A DNA stretch of 64,000 bases from Planktothrix sp. FACHB-1365 (GTDB lineage: Bacteria > Cyanobacteriota > Cyanobacteriia > Cyanobacteriales > Microcoleaceae), in contig NZ_JACJSC010000012.1 in assembly GCF_014697575.1 (NCBI RefSeq), positions 79,536-143,535 of the forward strand, written 5' to 3'. Below the pieces are notes generated by a model that was not told the origin of the DNA, did no database searches, and saw only the letters and a list, made by a program, of their open reading frames with translations. A program made the translations under genes and the position numbers. Positions 46,521 to 55,567 of the stretch are shown piece after piece; within the stretch, counting starts at the first letter, position 1, and every line of letters starts with the position of its first letter.

Positions 46521-47768
46521 CTAACTCAGATGGCGACGCAGAAGGTCAAGGGCACTACGGGCACTCCCCTGGCGTATCCAGTCCCGCCCCCGGGTTTGAC
46601 CGAAACGACATTCGAGACTTTCGACCTGACCGTTAGGCTTGGCTAAACCGATATACACCAGTCCGACGGGTTTTGTCCCTGTCCCTCCTCCTGGCCCTGC
46701 AATCCCTGTAATACTTAAACCCCAAGTTGTGTTTAATAGGGTTTTCACCCCCAAGGCCATTTGTTGAGCAACGATGGCACTAACAGCCCCCTGTTGAGTT
46801 AAATCATCCAAGTTAACCCCTAATACAGAGGTTTTCACCCGATTATCATAAGCAATCACACCCCCAAGAAAATAGTCAGAACTTCCGGGTACTTGGGTGA
46901 GCATTTGTCCTAATCCTCCTCCTGTGCAAGATTCTGCAACACTCAATGTGGCATGATGGGTTTGTAATAACGCCCCAACGACGGAAGCTAAGGTATCCTC
47001 ATCTGCTCCATAACAATCGAGTCCCGCAATTTCTCGCAATTGGGTTTCCACTGGAATAATTAATTGTTGTGCTATTTCTTGAGACTCTGCCCGGGCAGAA
47101 ATTCTTAATTTCACCTCTCCATGATTCGCATAGGGGGCAACAGTAGGATTTTTCATCTCTAAAAAAGGCGCAACTTTTTCGGCTAACGTTGATTCTGCTA
47201 TGCCCCAAAATTTTAACGTTCGACTTTGAATAATTCCTTGACACCAACCGTTATTTTTAAGATAGGGAATTGCCACATCTCGCCACATTTGATAGAGTTC
47301 AGCCGGAACACCCGGAAAGGTTAAAATTGTTAGGTGAGATCCCCTAGGTTTCCAGATAATTCCCGGTGCAGTTCCCGTTAAATTAGTTAAAATTTCTGCA
47401 CCTTCAGGAATTAATGCTTGTTTGCGATTGCTGGCCGACATTACTCGTCCCCGTTGACTAAATTTTTGAGTAATATCTTCAATAATTTCAAGTTTTTCTA
47501 TTAATGGAGAACCAAAAAACTCTGCTATTGTTTCTACGGTTAAATCATCAGGAGTCGGCCCTAAACCTCCGGTAAAAATTAATAATTGAGAGCGTTTAGA
47601 GGCAATCTCAATCACTTTTTTCAGACGTTCTGAATTATCTCCCACAACGGTTTGATAATAATGAGGAATCCCTAATTGAGCTAATTGTTGCCCTAAAAAT
47701 TGAGCATTACTATTGAGAATATCACCCAAAAGCAATTCTGTACCAACACAAATAATTTCAGCAACCAT
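46521..47768 (-). CDS. cinA: CinA-family protein (nicotinamide-nucleotide amidohydrolase)
   Basis: The 415-residue protein has the two standard domains: an N-terminal MoCF/COG1058 domain (ICVGTELLLGDILNSNAQFL, FTGGLGPTPDDLTVETIA) and a C-terminal PncC amidase domain from about 260 (LSVAESCTGGGLGQMLTQV, SDYFLGGVIAYDN, SITGIAGPGGGTGTKPVGLV). It recycles nicotinamide mononucleotide and pyridine-nucleotide by-products in this family. Length and both active sites are normal. Monocistronic. Confidence 0.93.
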   Translation of the reverse strand: MVAEIICVGTELLLGDILNSNAQFLGQQLAQLGIPHYYQTVVGDNSERLKKVIEIASKRSQLLIFTGGLGPTPDDLTVETIAEFFGSPLIEKLEIIEDITQKFSQRGRVMSASNRKQALIPEGAEILTNLTGTAPGIIWKPRGSHLTILTFPGVPAELYQMWRDVAIPYLKNNGWCQGIIQSRTLKFWGIAESTLAEKVAPFLEMKNPTVAPYANHGEVKLRISARAESQEIAQQLIIPVETQLREIAGLDCYGADEDTLASVVGALLQTHHATLSVAESCTGGGLGQMLTQVPGSSDYFLGGVIAYDNRVKTSVLGVNLDDLTQQGAVSAIVAQQMALGVKTLLNTTWGLSITGIAGPGGGTGTKPVGLVYIGLAKPNGQVESLECRFGQTRGRDWIRQGSARSALDLLRRHLS

Positions 47769-47911
47769 GAGATCAAGGGGAGATAGAGGATCAATTAATA
47801 ATTTAATTCTAACAGCTTTATAGGATTAATTTTTTCCTTATCCTATCAATTAACTCTAAATAATATAATAAATAAAGGTTAGGGAATATCAAAAAAAGTG
47901 AAATAAGAAGG

Positions 47912-47936
47912 AAGAAACCCCTGAAGGGGTTACTAC
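47912..47936 (+). repeat. Isolated half-unit of the palindromic repeat with a compensatory change
   Basis: AAGAAACCCCTGAAGGGGTT plus ACTAC matches the second half of the 52-bp unit (AAGAAAGCCCTGAAGGGCTT plus ACTAC), but G is changed to C in the left arm and C to G in the right, so pairing is kept. The TAG stop of the WecA-like gene lies inside its ACTAC end. Confidence 0.7.
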
Positions 47937-48991
47937 AATCTGGCTCGTTTTAAAGCTTGCCAACTGGTATAACCTAATAATCCGGTTGCACCCAAGGCAT
48001 AAGCTAATCCACTGGGTATTCCTGAAAAAGCCAGGGCTAAACTTCCCACCCAAAGGGTAAGAGAATAGATAAATAATACCGTTCGACGTTGAGATAAACC
48101 TGCATCTAATAGTCGATGATGGAGATGGCGTTTATCCGCAATAAAAGGGGATTTACCATGACGAATTCGATCTAAAATAACGGCAGACATATCTAAAATT
48201 GGAACCGCTAAAATTAAATAGGGAAGAACAACAGAGGTAACAGCCGTTATTTTGACTAAACCAATAACCCCCACTCCAGCGAGGGTAAATCCCATAAAAT
48301 AGGCTCCCCCATCCCCCATAAAAATTTGAGCCGGATTAAAATTATATCGCAGAAATCCTAATGCACTTCCAGCTAACGCCGCCGCAATTAACGCCGCAGC
48401 CGGTTGATTCATAAATAAACTTACAATTAACATGACAACGGCAGCAATTCCACAAACACCAGCCGCCAGTCCGTCTAAACCATCAATCCAATTAATCGCA
48501 TTGGTCATCCCCACTAACCAAATAATTGTAATGGGTAGACTCAACCATCCAATATGAAGTAAACCTAAATAAGGGATTGTTAAAAAGTCGATACGGACAC
48601 CAACCCACCAAGCCAGACTCGCAACTCCTGTTTGCAAAATTAGGCGAGTTAGGGGAGATAAACTAAACAAATCATCGGCTAAACCAATCAGAAAAAAGGC
48701 AATGCCGCCGAGAGTCACGCCCCAAATTTCATATTCAGCTTCTGAACTTAAGGGTTTACCTGTGGCATCAATAAAGCCACCGGATATCCAAACCAATAAT
48801 AAAGCAATTAAGGCGCCCGCAAAGATAGAAACACCACCTAAGCGAACCATCGGTTGTTGATGAACTTTGCGATCATTAGGTAAATCAACCTGTCCTGAAC
48901 GGATGGCGATTTTCTTAACAATCGGGGTACTCCAGATGACAACTAGAGCAGAAATAATAAAAGCCAGAAGGTGGTACAGATGGTGGGGCAT
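47933..48991 (-). CDS. WecA/MraY-family polyprenyl-phosphate sugar-phosphate transferase
   Basis: The 352-residue membrane protein has about ten helices and the family loops: LADDLFSLSPLTRL with the DD pair, GMTNAINWIDGLDGLAAG, QIFMGDGGAYFMGF, and DKRHLHHRLLDAGLSQRR. The last (HLHHRL) places it with WecA/TagO-type UDP-HexNAc phosphotransferases, not MraY. It starts O-antigen, teichoic or exopolysaccharide lipid carriers. The stop codon falls within a palindromic repeat, so the last residues may differ from relatives. Confidence 0.88.
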   Translation of the reverse strand: MPHHLYHLLAFIISALVVIWSTPIVKKIAIRSGQVDLPNDRKVHQQPMVRLGGVSIFAGALIALLLVWISGGFIDATGKPLSSEAEYEIWGVTLGGIAFFLIGLADDLFSLSPLTRLILQTGVASLAWWVGVRIDFLTIPYLGLLHIGWLSLPITIIWLVGMTNAINWIDGLDGLAAGVCGIAAVVMLIVSLFMNQPAAALIAAALAGSALGFLRYNFNPAQIFMGDGGAYFMGFTLAGVGVIGLVKITAVTSVVLPYLILAVPILDMSAVILDRIRHGKSPFIADKRHLHHRLLDAGLSQRRTVLFIYSLTLWVGSLALAFSGIPSGLAYALGATGLLGYTSWQALKRARL

Positions 48992-49121
48992 CTGAGGTTA
49001 TAGGTGCAAAATGTTCTTCAAGTGTCAGCCAGAGTTTACTACATTTGGGATCGTTTCTTACAAGAAATATTGAAATAGGCTCGCAGGAAACTGGAAACAT
49101 TTACGATTAGATCCTCTTTAT

Positions 49122-49153
49122 GGTAGAGACACCCACGGTGGCACGTCTCTACC
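49122..49153. repeat. GGTAGAGAC...GTCTCTACC palindrome downstream of glyA
   Basis: Nine-base arms GGTAGAGAC and GTCTCTACC enclose ACCCACGGTGGCAC. The element lies 22 bp after the glyA stop and may act as its terminator. Related half-elements occur at 7771 and 9345. Confidence 0.7.
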
Positions 49154-49174
49154 ATTGTTCACACTACCCAACCT

Positions 49175-50458
49175 TTAGGCTAAAGCCGGAACTTTAACAC
49201 TGAGATGGGGATAAAGCGGAAAGTGATCGCATAAATTAGCAACCCGTTGACGACAAGCTTCTTTAATAGCTTCATCATCGGGGTTCAGCAGTCGGTCTGC
49301 AATAATATTACCAATCTCAATAAATTCCGTTTCTCCCATTCCCCGTGTGGTCATAGCCGGAGAACCTAATCTTAACCCACTGGTGACAAAGGGAGATTCG
49401 GGATCAAAGGGAACGGTATTTTTATTAGCCGTAATATTAACATCACTGACGAGTGCATCCGCCCGTTTTCCAGTCATGCTCACGGAACGTAAATCCACTA
49501 ACATCAGATGGTTATCCGTGCCATTGGAAACAATTTTTAAGCCTCGGTTTTGTAATTGAGTGGCTAAGGCTTTGGCATTGGCAATCACTTGAGCCGAATA
49601 GGTGGTAAATTCGGGTTTGAGTGCTTCGCCAAAGGCAACGGCTTTCCCGGCAATGACGTGTTCTAAGGGGCCACCTTGGGAACCGGGGAAAACAGCTTTA
49701 TCCAATTTTTTGCCCAGTTCTGCATCCCGCGTTAAGATTAAACCGCCTCTTGGCCCTCTTAAGGTTTTGTGGGTGGTTGTTGTCACCACATCACAGTAGG
49801 GGATGGGGTTAGGATGATGACCCGTTGCTACTAACCCGGCAATATGAGCAATATCGGCCATTAAATAAGCACCGACTTCATCGGCAATAGCGCGGAATTT
49901 CTCAAAATTGATAATCCGAGGATAGGCAGAATACCCACAAATTATCATTTGGGGTTTATGCTGTTTGGCTAATTCTAAAATTTGGTCATAATCCAGTTGT
50001 TCGGTTTCGGGACTAACGCCATAATGACAAACTTTAAACCATTTACCCGAAACGTTGACCGGGGAACCATGGGTTAAATGTCCGCCATGAGATAAGTCCA
50101 TCCCCATGATAGTGTCACCGGGTTTGAGCAGGGCTAAAAACACGGCAAAGTTAGCTTGAGCGCCGGAATGGGGCTGAACATTGGCACTGGCTGCCCCAAA
50201 CAGTTGTTTAGCCCGTTCAATGGCTAACTGTTCGACACCATCAACAAATTCACAACCGCCGTAATAGCGTTTTTTGGGAAGTCCCTCTGCATATTTGTTA
50301 GTTAGAACAGACCCTTGGGCAGCCATGACGGCGGCGGAGGTAAAGTTTTCACTCGCAATTAATTCTAGGTGATCCCGTTGGCGACAGAGTTCATGCTGAA
50401 TCAGATCAGCAATGACCGGATCAGTTTCAGATAAGATTTCTAAGTTAGTCCGACTCAC
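49175..50458 (-). CDS. glyA: Serine hydroxymethyltransferase
   Basis: The 427-residue PLP enzyme interconverts serine and glycine and feeds one-carbon units into folate. Seen: [36 protein letters not shown], the PLP Lys in [17 protein letters not shown], and [12 protein letters not shown] near the end. Length is normal. Divergent from the small Cys-rich gene; monocistronic. Confidence 0.97.
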   Translation of the reverse strand: MSRTNLEILSETDPVIADLIQHELCRQRDHLELIASENFTSAAVMAAQGSVLTNKYAEGLPKKRYYGGCEFVDGVEQLAIERAKQLFGAASANVQPHSGAQANFAVFLALLKPGDTIMGMDLSHGGHLTHGSPVNVSGKWFKVCHYGVSPETEQLDYDQILELAKQHKPQMIICGYSAYPRIINFEKFRAIADEVGAYLMADIAHIAGLVATGHHPNPIPYCDVVTTTTHKTLRGPRGGLILTRDAELGKKLDKAVFPGSQGGPLEHVIAGKAVAFGEALKPEFTTYSAQVIANAKALATQLQNRGLKIVSNGTDNHLMLVDLRSVSMTGKRADALVSDVNITANKNTVPFDPESPFVTSGLRLGSPAMTTRGMGETEFIEIGNIIADRLLNPDDEAIKEACRQRVANLCDHFPLYPHLSVKVPALA

Positions 50459-50706
50459 AATAAAATTCCTCTTAATGAAACAAAAACAGAATGCTATTGC
50501 ACCTAATCAGGGGATTCAATAGCGTATTTTCCCCAGAATCTTCAATAATAACTTTCTTTGCTGAACCCTTCTAGTCCTTGACTTGCCAACCGCAACACCC
50601 TAAAATTTCAGCCCGTTTTGTTAAATTGTAAGTCATTTAGCTGAATAGGCTGGAACTCTTGACTTACAATGGATACAGAGAAATGGCATCTGTCGGAGGA
50701 ATCATT

Positions 50707-50904
50707 ATGCTAGTCATCTTGATGGATAACCAGTTACTTGCTTCTCAACCGGTTTGTCAAGGGTGTTTGCTGGCTGATCAAAGCGGTCAACCCCGTTGGA
50801 GAGGCGGTCAGCTTTGTTGTGGTCATTTGGTGCGCCCCTCCATCGACAATCAACCCAGTCAGTATGAGTGTCAAATGGGTTTCCGCATGGCCAATATTCA
50901 ATGA
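50707..50904 (+). CDS. Small Cys-rich protein
   Basis: TCGGAGGAATCATT before the ATG at 50707 is a strong ribosome site and gives a 65-residue product. It contains CQGCLLADQSGQPRW, GGQLCCGHLVRP and YECQMGF, five cysteines in a zinc-ribbon-like pattern. Family not recognised. It lies 88 bp upstream of tic20 on the same strand and may be co-transcribed with it. Confidence 0.6.
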   Translation: MLVILMDNQLLASQPVCQGCLLADQSGQPRWRGGQLCCGHLVRPSIDNQPSQYECQMGFRMANIQ

Positions 50905-50992
50905 TAAAACTGTTGACTCTGAACTGACAACTGACACCGAATATCTGGGACTACGCTATCCTGAGTTTAAGACACACTCAGGAGAACTGGTT

Positions 50993-51469
50993 ATGACTTG
51001 GCGCGGGACGACGACAGTACGCGATCGCATTTTTGCGGCTTTACCTTATCTACTGCCTTTAATGGATGGGTTGCCCTTTGGACGCTTTTTATTTCAACAG
51101 TTTCCGATTTTACAACTGATTACCTTGCCTGTTATTCCGTTGATGACCCTTTATCAAATCATTCCTTTTGCAGGATTTATTGTGTTCATCGCGTTATATA
51201 TGCTAGTAGTTCGGAATGAAAATATTCCTCATTTTATTCGATTCAATACAATGCAGGCAATTTTGATTGACATTGTTCTGATTTTATGTACGTTAATCTT
51301 CCAAGTATTAGGCAGTGTTCTGTTACAAGGATTTGTTGGTGAAACCCTTTACAACATGATCTTCCTGGGACTTTTAGCTGCATTTTTCTATTCTGTAATT
51401 CAGTGCTTTTTAGGAAAATATGCAGAAATTCCTACCCTGTCTGATGCGGTTTATATGCAAGTACGATAA
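50993..51469 (+). CDS. Tic20-family membrane protein
   Basis: From the ATG at 50993, preceded by CAGGAGAAC, the protein has 158 residues with four hydrophobic helices. The order DRIFAALPYLLPLMDGLPFG, VIPLMTLYQIIPFAGFIVFI, HFIRFNTMQAILIDIVLILC and the end EIPTLSDAVYMQVR fits cyanobacterial homologues of the chloroplast protein-import component Tic20. The bacterial function is not established. A longer open frame upstream overlaps the Cys-rich gene and is rejected as start. Confidence 0.9.
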   Translation: MTWRGTTTVRDRIFAALPYLLPLMDGLPFGRFLFQQFPILQLITLPVIPLMTLYQIIPFAGFIVFIALYMLVVRNENIPHFIRFNTMQAILIDIVLILCTLIFQVLGSVLLQGFVGETLYNMIFLGLLAAFFYSVIQCFLGKYAEIPTLSDAVYMQVR

Positions 51470-51479
51470 AGCTTCGTAG

Positions 51480-51498
51480 GGGCAGGGTCTTCCTGCCC
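51480..51498 (+). terminator. Hairpin after tic20
   Basis: GGGCAGG-GTCTT-CCTGCCC lies 11 bp after the tic20 stop and is followed by AAATTTCTGTATTTC. A plausible terminator that also resembles a common dispersed GGGGCAGG palindrome. Confidence 0.6.
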
Positions 51499-51609
51499 AA
51501 ATTTCTGTATTTCAAAAAGTCCTTCATTTTTTTAACACCAACACCTGATATAATTAAAGATCCTTGCTTCTAATCCAGAAGCCTTGTTGTCCAGAAGGAG
51601 CATAATAGC

Positions 51610-51948
51610 ATGAAACCTTTTGTTTACGAAACGATGTATATCCTGCGTCCCGATCTCAACGATGAACAAGTTGAGCAGTTTATTGCCAAATATGAAACTA
51701 TTCTGCGGGATCAAGGTGGACAGAATATTGAAATTCAAAATCGGGGTAAACGTCGTCTGGCTTATGATATTGCTAAACATCGGGAAGGGATTTACGTCCA
51801 GATGAATTATGAAGGCCCTGGAAGTCAAATCGCTGTCCTCGAAAGAGCCATGCGACTCAGTGATGAAGTGATTCGTTATCTGACCATTAAGGAAGAAGTT
51901 GCTCCCGCGATCGCCGAAACCCCAGAACCTGAGCTTCAAGAAGCCTAA
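51610..51948 (+). CDS. rpsF: 30S ribosomal protein S6
   Basis: The 112-residue protein binds the central domain of 16S rRNA with S18. The S6 features are present: [20 protein letters not shown] at the start, [27 protein letters not shown], and [16 protein letters not shown], followed by an acidic tail. AGAAGGAG precedes the ATG. Here it stands alone, without rpsR or ssb, as often in cyanobacteria. Confidence 0.97.
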   Translation: MKPFVYETMYILRPDLNDEQVEQFIAKYETILRDQGGQNIEIQNRGKRRLAYDIAKHREGIYVQMNYEGPGSQIAVLERAMRLSDEVIRYLTIKEEVAPAIAETPEPELQEA

Positions 51949-51963
51949 GTAGAGAAGAGCAAA

Positions 51964-52031
51964 AGATCCCTTAAAAAAGGGGGGTTAGGGGGGATCAAAG
52001 TCCCCTTTTTAAGGGGGATTTAGGGGGATCT
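51964..52031. repeat. AAGTCCCC/GGGGGATTTAGGGGGATC palindromic element
   Basis: Two inverted half-elements lie together: CCTTAAAAAAGGGGGGTTAG then GTCCCCTTTTTAAGGGGGAT plus TTAGGGGGATC. It lies 16 bp after rpsF and may serve as its transcription end. Related copies are at 27858 and inside the CHAT gene at 56731. Confidence 0.8.
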
Positions 52032-52173
52032 CGGCTGTAATCATGGGTTTTCGGCTGAAGTTGACACTGATGCCCACACCCTACCCCCGCTTCCCCACTA
52101 TTGCGGATTTGGGGAAGGAAGAGTATTTTAAGAACAAATATACAGAATAAATTTATAGGAGCCGTCAGTTACC

Positions 52174-52728
52174 GTGAGCCAAGCCAAAAGTCAAACGCCA
52201 CAGGAATTAAACGCTGAAGTTGCTCGTTTAAACGAAGAGCTACAAATGCGAGATCAGTTGATTCAACAGTTATCTCAAGAACTGTTCCGTTTGGTTAAAG
52301 GGGATGCTAATTTATTACCGGCCCCGGACGTGTCTGAACGCCATCAAGTCCAAATGGTTGCTTTACGAGAACAACTGCAAGAGATGGAACAGCAGGTTAA
52401 GTTTTATCAAGAACAAATTGCTGAACGGGATACGGAAGTTTATCAACTGAGACAGTCGGTTCAGGAGTTAACAGATCGCTCTCGGATGTTGGAACAAGTC
52501 GTTCAAGAGTTACCCGGAGTTTATCGTCAGAAGTTCTCAGAGCGTCTGAATGAAGTGATGGAAAAAGTGCAATTACTTCAACGTGAAAATAAACAACTTA
52601 ATGCTGAGTTACAAAGTGTTAGCTATCGTTTAGCTCAAAAAAGTCGTCGTCCCAGTGGGTTGGATCTACCCAGTTTTCAAAATCGAGGTGGGGGTTCTGT
52701 TGAGGTTCCCACTTTTGGCAATGCTTGA
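52174..52728 (+). CDS. Coiled-coil protein of unknown function
   Basis: The 184-residue protein begins at GTG (52174), with TAGGAG about 17 nt upstream and no close ATG. It is a continuous coiled coil from 8 to about 150 (LNAEVARLNEELQMRDQLIQ and further heptads), interrupted by LLPAPDVSER and LPGVYRQKFSERL, with a short Gly/Ser-rich tail. It resembles the Npun_F5560 family of cyanobacterial proteins as I recall it; function unknown. Confidence 0.65.
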   Translation: MSQAKSQTPQELNAEVARLNEELQMRDQLIQQLSQELFRLVKGDANLLPAPDVSERHQVQMVALREQLQEMEQQVKFYQEQIAERDTEVYQLRQSVQELTDRSRMLEQVVQELPGVYRQKFSERLNEVMEKVQLLQRENKQLNAELQSVSYRLAQKSRRPSGLDLPSFQNRGGGSVEVPTFGNA

Positions 52729-52832
52729 TTATTAATGGGATTTCAAACAAAATATCAAATCTTACAATTAAGAGGTTATTCTAACTCAAGAATAACCTTT
52801 TAACTTGATGGTCAGTAAAGAATTGCCCAAAG

Positions 52833-52905
52833 TATAGTGCTAATTTTTAAGGCAACAGGCAACAGGCAACAGGCAACAGTAAGAATTAAAAGGATTTTAG
52901 GATTT
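52833..52905 (+). repeat. TATAGTGCTA...(GGCAACA)n...GTAAGAA element, copy 2
   Basis: It has head TATAGTGCTA, four copies of GGCAACA and tail AGTAAGAATTAAAAGGATTTTAGG cut here for length to its first part AGTAAGAATTAAAAGG. It matches the copy at 14233 except for the heptamer. It ends just before the stop of the 477-residue gene. Confidence 0.75.
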
Positions 52906-52912
52906 AGATAGG

Positions 52913-54346
52913 TTATTTTCTGCCTTTATAGCATACAAATTTTGCGGTTAATAATCCCGTAGCTAAAGCAATAGTTACACTCAATAAAAAGGCAAATATC
53001 CCTGGATTAAGGAATATTTTAGATGAGGATTGATTATAATTAATCAAAGGTTTTTCAACATAACCCGAAAAAGTCGATGCTGCTATTCCTCCCACACCTA
53101 AACTGACTCCCAATATTGCAATCGTTCTTTCTAAGGAGCGATCAATTTCCGCTTGTTCAATTTCAACTAATCCGCGAATAGTATTAATTAATTCTGAAAA
53201 TAAATTTTGACCCGGTATTAAATAACCTAAATCAACGTTAATTTGTTCTATAAACTTGTTTTTTGTGCGGGTTTCAAATTTGTTAAAAAAGGGTAAATTA
53301 TCCTCTAATATCAGAAGTTCTTGCAGTTGATTTAGATAATCTTGATAATTTTTAAGATTCGTTTCTATTGTATTTAAGTGCAGTTTCATTTGTTGAATAT
53401 ACTCGCCATATTCAAAGGAAGATTGAGGAATTAAAATCAACTCCTGTTTTAACAATTCCAGTTTTTCAGTTTGGTTTTGGGGTAAATTCTTGAGATTTTC
53501 TACTTGGGGTAATAATTGTTTATATAAATCCTTCGCTTGTTGATAACACCAACGAGCTTGAGTATAACTATACAGAATTTTATTTCGACAACACAACAAA
53601 TTAACTAACAGTTGATAATAGTTACCTTCTGCTTCTAAGGTTTGGGTTTGTGGAGAACAATTAAACCAAATTAACAAATGAATCTGGCTAGAAAGATTAT
53701 ATTCTCCCGTATTATATTCAAAAATCGGACTTCCAAACAACTCTCCTACTAAGGGAGAATTTGCTAACAAACGCTGTGCGTCTGAACTCGGAAATAACGC
53801 CTCAACACAAGCATTGGCAAAATCTTGATAATCATCTGATTCTGAAACTAAAGGTTCTGCAAATAATATTAACGTTTGTCCTAAATCCGATTGAATATTA
53901 TCGGGTAATAAACAATAATTAGGGTTTAAAAAATAGTTAATTTCAGCAAGATTAACAACGGCTTCAGGACGACGAAAGGTAATATCAATAGCGTAGGTAT
54001 CATGAATTTGTAGCGGATAAACTTCGCCTTTGAGTTGGGGTTTATCTGGGTCAGAAATAGCATTAAAATGTAAAAACCGATCTGGTTTTAAAAGTTCTAC
54101 ATAGTCATTTGAAATATCATCTTCTCCTGGGGGAAAACCAATTTTTCCTTGATGTTGATAAAGTCGATCAATTAACGTTTCTAACTGAGGACAATTTAAC
54201 GTTTTTCCTAATTCTTGGGATTTTTTCCAAAGGTGATCGGCTGTTTCTATAGGTTCATCCCCTAACGCTAAATGATTTCTAAGTTGAAAAGCCATTAGCG
54301 TTAGTTTGGGATTTTTAACGGTTCTAATTATTGATTGATCTGCCAT
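52913..54346 (-). CDS. Membrane protein with soluble head, coiled coil and two C-terminal TM helices
   Basis: No family was recognised. Residues 1-240 form a mixed alpha/beta head (KGEVYPLQIHDTYAIDITFR, LGQTLILFAEPLVSES), 250-400 are long helices, and two membrane segments end the protein: TIAILGVSLGVGGIAAST (about 407-426) and GIFAFLLSVTIALATGLL (about 449-466). This head-coiled coil-two TM plan is like CorA-type channels and some membrane effectors, but the CorA G-M-N loop motif is absent. It follows a 124-residue gene after 3 bp, so the two form an operon. Confidence 0.6.
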   Translation of the reverse strand: MADQSIIRTVKNPKLTLMAFQLRNHLALGDEPIETADHLWKKSQELGKTLNCPQLETLIDRLYQHQGKIGFPPGEDDISNDYVELLKPDRFLHFNAISDPDKPQLKGEVYPLQIHDTYAIDITFRRPEAVVNLAEINYFLNPNYCLLPDNIQSDLGQTLILFAEPLVSESDDYQDFANACVEALFPSSDAQRLLANSPLVGELFGSPIFEYNTGEYNLSSQIHLLIWFNCSPQTQTLEAEGNYYQLLVNLLCCRNKILYSYTQARWCYQQAKDLYKQLLPQVENLKNLPQNQTEKLELLKQELILIPQSSFEYGEYIQQMKLHLNTIETNLKNYQDYLNQLQELLILEDNLPFFNKFETRTKNKFIEQINVDLGYLIPGQNLFSELINTIRGLVEIEQAEIDRSLERTIAILGVSLGVGGIAASTFSGYVEKPLINYNQSSSKIFLNPGIFAFLLSVTIALATGLLTAKFVCYKGRK

Positions 54347-54349
54347 AAA

Positions 54350-54724
54350 TTAGAGTTTAGCCGGAGGTTTTTTAACGGATTGTTGAATTACGTTTTTTAG
54401 CGTTTCTTTGTTGATTTGTTGATTGGGTTTAGGAACATAACCAACGGGTGTTCCGGGTATACGAGCAACTGCTAATTCTGTGATGAGATCGCTTTTAGAC
54501 TCGTTTTCTATTAAAATAGAATTATTCAGGATTTCTAATTGAGCATCCACAATTTCATCATAAGTTTCATACCAGCTTGCGATCGCAATTGATAACTGTT
54601 CTACATCATCCGGTAATGGTTCAATTAACGCGATTAATTCTTGACGTTTTGACTCGGTAAATAATTGAGGCTGTTCTTGTAACAGTCGCATAAAGGCTTG
54701 GAGGTTTTGCTGGTAGAAAGACAT
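54350..54724 (-). CDS. Small helical protein, partner of the membrane protein
   Basis: The 124-residue protein is helical: FYQQNLQAFMRLLQEQPQLF and SKRQELIALIEPLPDDVEQL, then IASWYETYDEIVDAQLEILN. A Pro-rich motif RIPGTPVGYVPKPNQQ and a basic C-terminal end follow. No family recognised. Its stop lies 3 bp before the start of the 477-residue membrane protein. The size and layout would suit a regulator or adaptor of that protein (inference). Confidence 0.6.
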   Translation of the reverse strand: MSFYQQNLQAFMRLLQEQPQLFTESKRQELIALIEPLPDDVEQLSIAIASWYETYDEIVDAQLEILNNSILIENESKSDLITELAVARIPGTPVGYVPKPNQQINKETLKNVIQQSVKKPPAKL

Positions 54725-54878
54725 GGGCTGATACTCAAATGCAATATAGAATTAATTATATCAAATTTAGGATTGATTTTGTAAACCTGCTCCAAGAAAC
54801 CGGGTTTCTGGTTTCTGTACTGTTATACTAGGAGAAACATCTTATAGCGCAGGATATGATAATTGAGGTAAAATCACG

Positions 54879-55127
54879 ATGACATACCTAGAAGAAATTA
54901 CAATTAAAGTTCCGGTTGATATTGCTGAACGTTACCGTCAGGCTAACGAACAAGAAAAAAAACAGATAGAAACTAGAATTGCCTTTTTATTGAAAAGTCA
55001 AACGTTATCCCGAAAAGTGGCTATTAATAAATTACGACAAACGATGAGCGAAATTGGTAAAAAAGCTGTTGCAAAAGGATTAACCCCAGAGATTTTAGAA
55101 GATATTTTAAAGGATGATGAAGGATAA
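54879..55127 (+). CDS. Antitoxin-like protein paired with PIN toxin
   Basis: The 82-residue protein starts EITIKVPVDIAERYRQANEQ, a beta strand plus helix as in short DNA-binding antitoxins, and is basic and helical afterwards, ending EILEDILKDDEG. Its 3' end overlaps the PIN gene by 14 nt. Role as antitoxin is inferred from size and overlap. Confidence 0.65.
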   Translation: MTYLEEITIKVPVDIAERYRQANEQEKKQIETRIAFLLKSQTLSRKVAINKLRQTMSEIGKKAVAKGLTPEILEDILKDDEG

Positions 55128-55536
55128 CCTATTTATTTTTGATGCAAATATTATTATCAGTGCAGTTTTACTACCTGAAAGTAAGCCAGATTTAGCTATC
55201 CGTAAGGCTCAAAATTCAGGTAATATTTTAATGTCTCCTGAAATTTGGGCTGAATTAGAACAAGTTTTAGCACGACCAAAATTTGATCGATATATTTCTT
55301 TGGAAGATAGGAGCAAGTTTTTACAAGATTTTTTCGATACAGTTATTCTTGTTATGGAAGTTACAGAAAAAATTCAAGAATGCCGTGATCCCAAGGATAA
55401 TAAATATTTGGAATTAGCTGTTAATGGTCAAGCTGATTATATCATAACTGGAGATGCAGATTTATTGGTTTTAAACCCATTTCGAGAAAAACCTGTAATC
55501 ACCGTATCTGATTTTTTAAACTTAAAATTAGTTTAA
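55114..55536 (+). CDS. PIN-domain toxin (COG1569 type)
   Basis: The 140-residue protein has PIN acidic residues in IFDANIIISAV (first Asp), EIWAELEQVL (Glu), CRDPKDNKYLELA (Asp) and YIITGDADLL (Asp), the complete metal site of a PIN ribonuclease. The DPKDNKYLELA block is typical of the putative toxin PIN family. ATGs at 55114 and 55117 are adjacent. Coupled to the gene upstream by overlap. Confidence 0.8.
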   Translation: MMKDNLFIFDANIIISAVLLPESKPDLAIRKAQNSGNILMSPEIWAELEQVLARPKFDRYISLEDRSKFLQDFFDTVILVMEVTEKIQECRDPKDNKYLELAVNGQADYIITGDADLLVLNPFREKPVITVSDFLNLKLV

Positions 55537-55567
55537 TTAAAACTTTTAATTAATTTCTGTTAAACCA

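Noticed and set aside
50738..50992. Longer N terminus for Tic20
   Set aside because: This part overlaps the Cys-rich gene in another frame, and a good ribosome site lies just before the ATG at 50993.
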